From Cyclobacteriaceae bacterium (GTDB taxonomy: Bacteria; Bacteroidota; Bacteroidia; Cytophagales; Cyclobacteriaceae), in the NCBI GenBank assembly GCA_013140395.1, contig JABFSY010000493.1, forward strand, positions 1 through 7,816: 7,816 nt of DNA, read 5' to 3'. Shown here piece after piece: positions 1-6,538 of this stretch (position 1 is its first letter; the number at the start of each line of letters is the position of its first letter). Both the position numbers and the translations under genes were made by a program. A model generated the notes under the pieces. It was not told the DNA's origin. It made no database searches and worked only from the letters and a program-made list of their open reading frames with translations.

Positions 1-1471
1 ATTTATCATGGCCCAAACCCTTGAGCCATTTTTGTTTCGCTTAATGATCAGTGGGCCCGTCTCACGCCAACATACTCCAAGAACTGCGTGGGGTACGTTG
101 AAGTCATTGATCCCTTATACCTATTTTACGCTGGGTGCGGTGCTCATGGGAATCGTTGGTTTTCTCATGTTGAAAGTATGGCCGTTCCATCGTGAAAAAA
201 TGAAACTTGCCTACCACTACCTTCTAAAGAAAGTGACGGGCTGGATTTTCCCCCTTTCATTTAGCGGCAAGAAAAAAGTTCTCTATGATGGCGAGTCGCC
301 CTTTTCAAAGCCGGCTGTCATTATTGCTAATCACCAATCCATACTCGACATATTGGCTACAGTATCGCTTACACCCAAAATACTGCTTGTCACCAATGAA
401 TGGGTGTGGAAGTCTCCCGTCTTTGGATATGTCGCCCGTTTAGCCGAATACTATCCCATCACTGAAGGGACTACTGAAAACATCACCCAAATGAAGGAGC
501 GCATTCAACAAGGATACTCCATCTTGGTTTTTCCGGAAGGAACAAGATCAGCTGATGGCCGACTCAAACGATTCCATAAGGGTGCCTTCTTAATGGCGCA
601 GGAATTAAATCTAGACATTCTCCCTTTGCTGATTCACGGCTCAGGCAACCTGATACCAAAAGGTGAGCTCTACGTGGAAGTAGGTACGATGACGATGAAG
701 TTCCTTCCGCGCATTTCACCTAACGACAGCCGGTTCGGAACATCCTACTCTGAGCGCACCAAAACGATCAGTCGCTACTTTAAGGATGAGTTGGCTCAAT
801 TTAGTCGGCAACTTGAAACGCCCACCTACTTTAAAAGAAAGCTCATCAGTAACTATCTTTTTAAAGGACCCTTGTTGGAATGGTACCTGCGCGTAAAGCT
901 ACGGTTAGAAAAAAATTACGAGCCGTTTGAGCAGCTAGTTCCTCGCGAAGGAGAAATCCTAGACTTGGGTTGCGGCTACGGGTTTCTCAGCTACATGCTT
1001 CATTTCTTATCGGCCGACAGAAAGATTACAGGGGTTGACTACGACCATGACAAAATTGAAACTGCCAACAACTGCTACTCTAAAAGCGATCAAATCCATT
1101 TTGTCAGCGCAGATATTACCCAGTATGTTTTTTCCACCTATGATTGCATCATCCTAAGTGACGTGTTACACTACCTGAGGCCAGAAAGCCAACTTCAACT
1201 CTTAGAAAAAAGTATTCGTGCGCTCAAACCGCAGGGCAAAATTATTGTTAGAGAGGGAGTAAGAGATATCGGAAAAAGACATTTTGGTACGCAGGTAACC
1301 GAATTCTTTTCCGTGAACCTGTTGCGATTCAATAAATCAAAAAATGAATTAAGTTTTCTCTCTAAAGAAGATATACTGGCAAAGGCAGCCGAACACCACT
1401 GTGACGTGGAAATCATTGACAATGCAAAATTAACGTCCAATCTTATTTTTGTTATAAAAAGAAAAAAGTAA
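1..1471 (+). CDS. 3' part of a fused protein: (probable MMPL transporter) / lysophospholipid acyltransferase / SAM methyltransferase
   Basis: The frame is open to the left edge (codons at 2-7 precede the ATG at 8), so I treat the gene as 5'-truncated; ATG 8 is numbered as residue 1 here. Residues 1-30 resemble the linker after an exporter domain, and about 34-56 form one hydrophobic helix. An acyltransferase domain spans about 75-260, with the HX4D catalytic motif NHQSILD (His109, Asp114) and FPEGTR at 175-180. A class I methyltransferase domain spans about 285-485, with the SAM-binding LDLGCGYG at 318-325, the acidic GVDYD at 342-346 and DVLHYL at 385-390. Both active sites look intact. From family knowledge, Bacteroidota pigment loci encode trifunctional MMPL/acyltransferase/methyltransferase proteins; the missing MMPL part is inferred. 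A likely role is acyl transfer to a phenol or lipid and methylation of the aryl ring or chain, at the inner membrane. The stop overlaps the next start by one base (TAATG), implying translational coupling. If ATG 8 were the true start, it would be a bifunctional 487-residue enzyme. Confidence 0.85.
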   Translation, partial: FIMAQTLEPFLFRLMISGPVSRQHTPRTAWGTLKSLIPYTYFTLGAVLMGIVGFLMLKVWPFHREKMKLAYHYLLKKVTGWIFPLSFSGKKKVLYDGESPFSKPAVIIANHQSILDILATVSLTPKILLVTNEWVWKSPVFGYVARLAEYYPITEGTTENITQMKERIQQGYSILVFPEGTRSADGRLKRFHKGAFLMAQELNLDILPLLIHGSGNLIPKGELYVEVGTMTMKFLPRISPNDSRFGTSYSERTKTISRYFKDELAQFSRQLETPTYFKRKLISNYLFKGPLLEWYLRVKLRLEKNYEPFEQLVPREGEILDLGCGYGFLSYMLHFLSADRKITGVDYDHDKIETANNCYSKSDQIHFVSADITQYVFSTYDCIILSDVLHYLRPESQLQLLEKSIRALKPQGKIIVREGVRDIGKRHFGTQVTEFFSVNLLRFNKSKNELSFLSKEDILAKAAEHHCDVEIIDNAKLTSNLIFVIKRKK

Positions 1472-2979
1472 TGCACGAATACGATGTTGTTATTATCGGG
1501 AGCGGTTTGGGCGGAATGGCCAGCGGCCTGATCCTTGCCAAAGAGGGATACAAAGTTTGCATTTTGGAAATGAACAAACAGATTGGGGGTGCGCTCCAGG
1601 TCTATGCCAGAGAAAAAGTAGTTTTTGATTCCGGGGTTCACTATGTGGGTGGGCTCGAAAAAGGACAGAACACCTACCAGGTCTTCAAATATCTAGGCAT
1701 CATGGACAAACTCAAAATCCGTAAGTTGGATGAAGAGGTGTTTGATGCGGTGGCCTTTGAGGGCGATCCTAAAACTTACAGGTATGCTCAGGGATACGAT
1801 CGTTTTATTAAAACGATGGTGGCCGATTTCCCGGACGATGAAGAAGCCATTGTTACCTACGCAAACAAAATCAGAGAGGTTTGTTCAAAATTCCCTCTGT
1901 ACAATCTGAGAACAAGTAGCTATATGGAGCAGGGAGACGTGTTGGAGATTGACACCAGAACCTACATTGAATCTATTACTAAAAATGAAAAGCTGAGAAA
2001 TGTACTAGCTGGCACCAATATCTTATATGCAGGCAAGTCCTACAAGACTCCTTTTTACATGCATGCCTTGGTGATCAACAGCTACATTGAGAGTTCGTAC
2101 CGGTTTGTAGACGGTGGCTCGCAGATTGCTAAATTCATTCATCAGGAGCTCACCAAGTTGGGCGGTGTGATCTTTCACTATAAAAAAGTGGTGAGGATAG
2201 TAGAAGAAGGTGGCGAGGTACAATACGTAGAAACGAGTGAGGGGGAACGGTACCACGCCAAGTATTTTATTTCCAATATTCATCCGACTCTTACGCTTGA
2301 GATGACCGAGAGCACGTTGATTAAAAAGGCTTACCGATCGCGTTTGAATGCATTGCAAAATTCCATCTCGGTGTTCTATGTTAATCTTGTGATGAAGAAA
2401 GACGCTTTTCCGCACTTCAACCACAACTTTTATTGTTTTGCCAACGAAGACGCCTGGGCGCCCATTGAATATACCCCTGAAAATTGGCCGCAGGGATACG
2501 CGATGTTTTTCAGTACCTCCTCTAAGGGTGGACCATTTGCCGAGGGCATTTCGATATTAACGTACATGCGTTTTGATGAAGTAAAACAATGGGAGCACAC
2601 CCACCATACTGCATCTAACGATGTAAGTCGAGGAGAAGACTACGAACAATTTAAGAAAGAGAAGGCGGCCCTGCTGATGGACCTGGTTGAAAAAAGATTC
2701 CCTGGCATCAAAGAAGCTACTAAGAGTACCTATATCGGTACCCCACTCAGCATGCGCGACTATCTCGGTGGTAATGATGGCACACTATACGGTGTGGTAA
2801 AAGATTATCGCGACCCGTTGGCTACTTTCATTTCTCCGGCAACCAAGATCCCTAACCTCTTACTTACAGGGCAAAATTTGAATATGCATGGAATCTTAGG
2901 TGTAAGTATGAGCGCGATTGTTACTTGTTCGCGCATTCTGGGGATGGAATACCTGATCGAAAAGATAAAAAATGCGTAA
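1471..2979 (+). CDS. CrtI/CrtISO/retinol saturase-like FAD-dependent oxidoreductase
   Basis: This is a 502-residue flavoprotein of the phytoene desaturase/carotenoid isomerase superfamily. The N-terminal dinucleotide fold is clear: IIGSGLGGMASG from residue 8 gives the GxGxxG loop, with the ribose-binding Glu33 at the end of the second strand. It is followed by the family-typical FDSGVHYVGG at 52-61. The C-terminal FAD-binding segment (about 461-490, with TGQNLNMHGILGVSMSA) matches the end motif of this superfamily more in the CrtISO/RetSat style than in classical CrtI. There is no signal peptide. Known relatives desaturate, saturate or isomerise long polyenes. Here the substrate is inferred to be the aryl-polyene chain or its aromatic head, not a carotenoid, because no crtB/crtE-type gene is visible. 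The start overlaps the previous stop by one base and the leader is A-rich without Shine-Dalgarno, as is usual in Bacteroidota. The family call is firm and the reaction is not. Confidence 0.88.
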   Translation: MHEYDVVIIGSGLGGMASGLILAKEGYKVCILEMNKQIGGALQVYAREKVVFDSGVHYVGGLEKGQNTYQVFKYLGIMDKLKIRKLDEEVFDAVAFEGDPKTYRYAQGYDRFIKTMVADFPDDEEAIVTYANKIREVCSKFPLYNLRTSSYMEQGDVLEIDTRTYIESITKNEKLRNVLAGTNILYAGKSYKTPFYMHALVINSYIESSYRFVDGGSQIAKFIHQELTKLGGVIFHYKKVVRIVEEGGEVQYVETSEGERYHAKYFISNIHPTLTLEMTESTLIKKAYRSRLNALQNSISVFYVNLVMKKDAFPHFNHNFYCFANEDAWAPIEYTPENWPQGYAMFFSTSSKGGPFAEGISILTYMRFDEVKQWEHTHHTASNDVSRGEDYEQFKKEKAALLMDLVEKRFPGIKEATKSTYIGTPLSMRDYLGGNDGTLYGVVKDYRDPLATFISPATKIPNLLLTGQNLNMHGILGVSMSAIVTCSRILGMEYLIEKIKNA

Positions 2980-2999
2980 ATCATTCTCATCTTGCAAAC

Positions 3000-4655
3000 A
3001 TGGTGAAAAAGGTTTTTAAAATAGTTGGCTTCACTGTCTTTGCTCTATTTACGCTTTTGTTGGCTGTCATTATCTATGTTCGGATCGTGGCGGCAGTCGA
3101 TCCGCCTTTGGTTGAATCTTCTAATTACGAGTTGACTGAACGCAAAGAAATAAGTGAAGGGTCATTCACTCTTGGCCGGAACTTGTTTCGGAAAAGTGAC
3201 AGTGGCTTATACGAAATGTATGTAGAGGGAAATCCTTATTCCATTGGGCTGGCATCAGGCAAATTGGCAAAAGAGCTCGTTCAATTTCAGGAAGTAGCAT
3301 TCACCAATCAAATCCGTCAGCTTGTACCTAGTGAAATATATTTGAGTGTTTTGAAATATTTCGTGGGTTGGTTTAATCGAGATCTTGAACAACACATACC
3401 CGAAGAGTATAAACAGGAGATCTACGGTGTATCGCAAGTGGCTTCGCACGAGTTCGATGATATTGCTCCACCCTTTCAACGAATTTTAAATTATCACGCA
3501 GCGCACGACATCGGGCATGCCCTGCAAAATATGTCATTGGTAGGATGCACCTCCTTCGCCACCTGGGGAAATAAATCTGAAGACAGCACCCTGATTATCG
3601 GTCGCAATTTTGATTTTTACGTGGGTGATGATTTCGCCCGTGACAAAATCATTGCGTTGTATCGACCCGAAAAAGGGCATGCGTTTATGATGATCACCTT
3701 TGGTGGGATGACGGGAGTTCTTTCGGGCATGAATGAACAAGGACTTACGGTAACCATCAATGCCGCCAAATCGGAAGTGCCCACTGCATCTGCCACACCG
3801 GTTTCGTTGGTGGCACGAGAAATACTTCAATATGCATCCACCATTGACGAGGCGTATGCGATCGCCAAAAAGAGAAAGATGTTTGTCTCCGAATCTTTTC
3901 TGATTGGTTCGGCCAAAGACAGGCGCGCAGCCATCATCGAAAAGACTCCTGAAGAAATTGATTTGGTGGAAGCAACGGGCGAGTACCTCGTGTGTACGAA
4001 TCACTTTCAGGGTAAGGTACTAGGAAATACACCTCTGAATACAGAGCACAAGCGAACGAGTGCCTCCGTATATCGCCATCAACGCGTGAATGAGTTACTC
4101 AACAGCAATGGAACGAACACGGTGGCCAAGACAGCTTCCATTCTTCGCAATCAATTGGGCTTGCAAAATGCTGATATCGGATTGGGGAATGAGAAATCCA
4201 TTAACCAACTCATCGCCCATCATGGTATTATCTTCCAACCTGAAAAAAAATTAGTGTGGGTGTCCACTGCTCCCTGGCAATTGGGAAAATTTGTTTGTTA
4301 TGACCTCTCCAAAGTATTTAAAGGTGCGCTACCCCTTTCAGAAATCTACGAGCAAGCTCAAACACTGCCCGCTGATTCCTTTCTACTTACCAAAAACTAT
4401 TCACGCTATCTGAAATTCGCACCTTTCCGTTTTCCTTTTCAATCTCGCGAAGGACTTCAGCCTGATAGTCTAATCGCACAAAATCCGAACTCGTATCTTT
4501 CTTATATGCTGGCGGGTGACTTTTATCTAACTGACCAGCAATTTGAGAAAGCCAGGGCTGCCTATGAAATTGGCCTCACGAAAGAAGTCGCCACTTTGCA
4601 AGAGCGTGATCACATGATGGAAAATCTAACACGCTGTAAAAAAGAAATAAAATGA
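3000..4655 (+). CDS. Membrane-anchored C45-family (acyl-CoA:6-APA acyltransferase-like) Ntn hydrolase
   Basis: The product is 551 residues from ATG 3000. An earlier in-frame ATG at 2925 lies inside the previous gene and would place 25 polar residues before the membrane helix, so it is rejected. Residues about 8-30 form a hydrophobic signal anchor after MVKKVFK, suggesting a periplasmic enzyme tethered to the inner membrane. About 150 residues of pro-region precede GCTSFATWG, where Cys183 is the expected N-terminal nucleophile exposed by self-cleavage. GRNFDF (Arg202, Asp205), GMNEQGLTVTIN and CTNHF (Asn334) match conserved positions of the choloylglycine hydrolase/C45 fold. About residues 500-545 look like a TPR-type helical repeat (AGDFYLTDQQFEKARAAYEIGL). 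Family members cleave or form amide or acyl bonds; the substrate here is unknown. It is 20 bases after the oxidoreductase and overlaps acpS by ATGA, so it belongs to the same transcript. Its role in pigment acylation or release is inference. Confidence 0.85.
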   Translation: MVKKVFKIVGFTVFALFTLLLAVIIYVRIVAAVDPPLVESSNYELTERKEISEGSFTLGRNLFRKSDSGLYEMYVEGNPYSIGLASGKLAKELVQFQEVAFTNQIRQLVPSEIYLSVLKYFVGWFNRDLEQHIPEEYKQEIYGVSQVASHEFDDIAPPFQRILNYHAAHDIGHALQNMSLVGCTSFATWGNKSEDSTLIIGRNFDFYVGDDFARDKIIALYRPEKGHAFMMITFGGMTGVLSGMNEQGLTVTINAAKSEVPTASATPVSLVAREILQYASTIDEAYAIAKKRKMFVSESFLIGSAKDRRAAIIEKTPEEIDLVEATGEYLVCTNHFQGKVLGNTPLNTEHKRTSASVYRHQRVNELLNSNGTNTVAKTASILRNQLGLQNADIGLGNEKSINQLIAHHGIIFQPEKKLVWVSTAPWQLGKFVCYDLSKVFKGALPLSEIYEQAQTLPADSFLLTKNYSRYLKFAPFRFPFQSREGLQPDSLIAQNPNSYLSYMLAGDFYLTDQQFEKARAAYEIGLTKEVATLQERDHMMENLTRCKKEIK

Positions 4656-5026
4656 TTATAGGCGTTGGTATCGATCTGATTGAAGTACAGCGTGTAGGCG
4701 CTTCGATCGCTCGTGAAAATGGGTTTAAAGAACGCGTTTTCTCACCTGCGGAAATTGCCTACTGTGAGGAGCGAAAAGAAAAAGCACAACACTACGCAGT
4801 ACGCTTCGCTGCGAAGGAAGCATTTTTAAAAGCGACCGGAAAAGGATTTGGACTAGGATACCAACTGCATGAAATTGAAATTGTACACGAAATCGATGGC
4901 CGGCCCACCATTCAACTGCATGGCGCTATGAAAGAAAAGGCAAAACAGCATGGCTGGGCAACTATTCATGTGTCCATTACTCATTTGAAAGACATGGCCT
5001 CTGCCGTTGTGATCCTGGAAGAGTGA
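4652..5026 (+). CDS. acpS: Holo-[acyl-carrier-protein] synthase AcpS
   Basis: AcpS transfers 4'-phosphopantetheine from CoA to the conserved serine of acyl carrier proteins in the cytoplasm. At 124 residues the length is normal for this small trimeric family. The N-terminal GVGIDLIEVQRV carries the Mg-binding Asp8, RFAAKEAFLKA (about 51-61) carries Glu56 and Lys60, and the C-terminal HVSITH (106-111) matches the family's closing strand motif. The start overlaps the stop of the C45 gene as ATGA, which indicates translational coupling and membership of the upstream operon. There is no Shine-Dalgarno, only an A-rich leader. The position suggests a supply of holo-carrier proteins for the local pathway. 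It could equally be the cell's only AcpS for fatty acid synthesis that happens to sit here, and the sequence alone cannot separate these options. Confidence 0.93.
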   Translation: MIIGVGIDLIEVQRVGASIARENGFKERVFSPAEIAYCEERKEKAQHYAVRFAAKEAFLKATGKGFGLGYQLHEIEIVHEIDGRPTIQLHGAMKEKAKQHGWATIHVSITHLKDMASAVVILEE

Positions 5027-5038
5027 TTTGATTCATAT

Positions 5039-5101
5039 AGCGATTGCAAAATCTAACTCCATCGCTGCCATTATTTTATTTTATATTTAGCTCAAATTTT
5101 G
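5039..5101 (+). promoter_or_regulatory. Weak inverted repeat and AT-rich tract between acpS and the ligase gene
   Basis: The 138-base gap between genes (5027-5164) contains a perfect 6-base inverted repeat, AGCGAT at 5039-5044 and ATCGCT at 5061-5066, with a 16-base loop. A T-rich run follows (about 5071-5088). This could be a weak terminator for the acpS operon. The AT-rich part also contains TATATTTA (5082-5089) and AAATTTTG (5094-5101), each close to the Bacteroidota -7 box TAnnTTTG, but neither has a TTTG/TTG element at the proper distance upstream. The stem is short and both readings are tentative. Confidence 0.2.
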
Positions 5102-5164
5102 GATGATGGCTCTCGGCTAGACCCGTTTTCTCATTTCGACAAAGACAAAAGTAATTCCGTATCA

Positions 5165-6463
5165 ATGGGCAAGTTTATCCCGGCATTAGAACTAAAAAGC
5201 AAAGAGGAGATCAGTCATTTTCAATCTGGTGAATTGAGAAAATTACTGTCTTACCTGAAGACTCGATCGCCTTTCTACCAACGCCTATTTGAAAATCACG
5301 GAATTAATCTCGAAGAGATGAAAGGTATGGAAGACCTTTTACGAATTCCGCCCACTACAAAAGATGATTTACAAAATTTTCAATGGGATTTTCTGTGTGT
5401 GCCGAAAAGTGAAATCAAAGAGTATACAAGCACCTCTGGCACGTTGGGAAAACCAGTGACGATCGGGCTCACGGCAAAGGATGTAGAACGACTTGCCTAC
5501 AACGAATACATTTCGTTTGCATGCGCAGGCGGAACTGCTACTGACTTGTACCAATTGATGTTGACGCTCGACAGGCAGTTTATGGCGGGCATCGCCTATT
5601 ACGAGGGCATCCGTAAATTGGGTGCCGGCATTGTGCGAGTGGGTCCGGGGTTGCCGGCCATGCAGTGGGAAACGATAGAACGACTAAAACCAACTGTACT
5701 CGTTGGCGTGCCAACATTCCTTGTTAAGCTCATTGAATACGCAAAGCAACAGGGCGCTTCACTTTCCTCGTCCTCAGTAAGAGCAGCAGTGTGTATTGGA
5801 GAAAACATCCGAACACCAGATTTTGAATTGAACGCAGTAGGAAAAAAAATAGTAAGTGAGTGGAACATTCAACTGTTCAGTACATATGCTTCCACCGAAA
5901 TGCAGACTGCTTTCACAGAATGTGAGCATGGCATGGGCGGCCACCATCACCCAGAGTTGCTGATTGTAGAAATACTGAATGAGAACAATGAGCCTGTCCC
6001 TAATGGGCAACCAGGCGAAGTCACCATCACCACGCTTGGCGTGGAGGGTATGCCATTGCTTCGCTACAAGACGGGAGACATTGCGGTGGCACACACAACT
6101 TCTTGTAAGTGCGGTCGTAATACGCTTCGGCTAAGTCCACTACTTGGGCGCAAACAGCAAATGATTAAATTGAAAGGTACAAGCATCTACCCGGCAGGCG
6201 TCTTTGAAATTCTGCAACAGCAGCCTTCAGTGATTGACTTTGTAGTCGAGGCCTATACAGGTGTGCTGGAAACAGACGAACTTCGAATTCATATCCATAC
6301 ACAGGAAAGCCAAGCGGATGCAGAGAAAAGAATTCGCAACGCCTTTCAGTCGCGCATTCGAATCATTCCTGAAATCGTCTTCGTCTCGCTTGCTGAATTG
6401 GAAAACTTGCAAATGGGCAAGGGGGAACGAAAAGTAAGACGCTTTGTGGACGCCCGACAATAA
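5165..6463 (+). CDS. PaaK-like (phenylacetate-CoA ligase family) adenylate-forming enzyme
   Basis: This is a 432-residue cytosolic ligase of the PaaK/CoF-synthetase branch of the ANL superfamily, whose members activate aryl or other acids with ATP and pass them to CoA or a carrier. The start is ATG 5165: it is the first in-frame ATG after the stop at 5054, and the following residues (FIPALELKSKEEI, then SYLKTRSPFYQR) match the usual N-terminus of the family. A TTG start at 5099 would add 22 atypical residues. Key motifs are the phosphate loop TSTSGTLGKPV (88-98), YASTEM (241-246), YKTGDI (301-306), a cysteine-rich SCKCGR (313-318) that may help bind metal together with Cys253, and KLKGTSIYP (335-343). 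A C-terminal GKGERKVRRFVD carries the probable catalytic Lys419. Length is normal. It follows acpS by 138 bases on the same strand. Activation of the pigment's aryl starter acid is a plausible role, inferred only from context. Confidence 0.85.
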   Translation: MGKFIPALELKSKEEISHFQSGELRKLLSYLKTRSPFYQRLFENHGINLEEMKGMEDLLRIPPTTKDDLQNFQWDFLCVPKSEIKEYTSTSGTLGKPVTIGLTAKDVERLAYNEYISFACAGGTATDLYQLMLTLDRQFMAGIAYYEGIRKLGAGIVRVGPGLPAMQWETIERLKPTVLVGVPTFLVKLIEYAKQQGASLSSSSVRAAVCIGENIRTPDFELNAVGKKIVSEWNIQLFSTYASTEMQTAFTECEHGMGGHHHPELLIVEILNENNEPVPNGQPGEVTITTLGVEGMPLLRYKTGDIAVAHTTSCKCGRNTLRLSPLLGRKQQMIKLKGTSIYPAGVFEILQQQPSVIDFVVEAYTGVLETDELRIHIHTQESQADAEKRIRNAFQSRIRIIPEIVFVSLAELENLQMGKGERKVRRFVDARQ

Positions 6464-6491
6464 AAGATGACCGAAGACTAGCAAAACTAAA

Positions 6492-6523
6492 TTTGGATAC
6501 TGAGAAAAGGTACAGCACATTTG
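6492..6523 (+). promoter_or_regulatory. Candidate Bacteroidota-type promoter for the sugar transporter gene
   Basis: TTTG at 6492-6495 (-33 element) is separated by 20 bases from CACATTTG at 6516-6523. The latter matches the -7 consensus TAnnTTTG except at its first base, and the spacing is typical of the primary sigma factor of Bacteroidota. Transcription would begin only a few bases downstream, leaving a short leader before ATG 6539. The 75-base gap and the unrelated function of the next gene support a separate promoter here. Confidence 0.4.
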
Positions 6524-6538
6524 TCTTCACCTAAGCCT

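Noticed and set aside
1195..1641. Antisense open frame across the end of the methyltransferase and start of the oxidoreductase
   Set aside because: It crosses two well-supported genes on the other strand and its translation shows no recognisable domain. The other antisense frames (for example 3534-4004 and 7339-7644) are rejected for the same reasons.
1471..2979. Phytoene desaturase of a carotenoid pathway
   Set aside because: No phytoene synthase, prenyl synthase or cyclase is nearby and the C-terminal FAD motif looks more CrtISO/RetSat-like; the neighbours point to polyene/lipid chemistry.
2925..2999. Earlier in-frame ATG for the C45 hydrolase
   Set aside because: It lies inside the 3' end of the oxidoreductase gene and adds 25 polar residues ahead of the signal anchor; ATG 3000 gives a normal basic-plus-hydrophobic N-terminus.
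5099..5164. TTG start for the PaaK-like ligase
   Set aside because: The extra 22 residues do not resemble the family N-terminus, TTG starts are rare in Bacteroidota, and the region is AT-rich and promoter-like.
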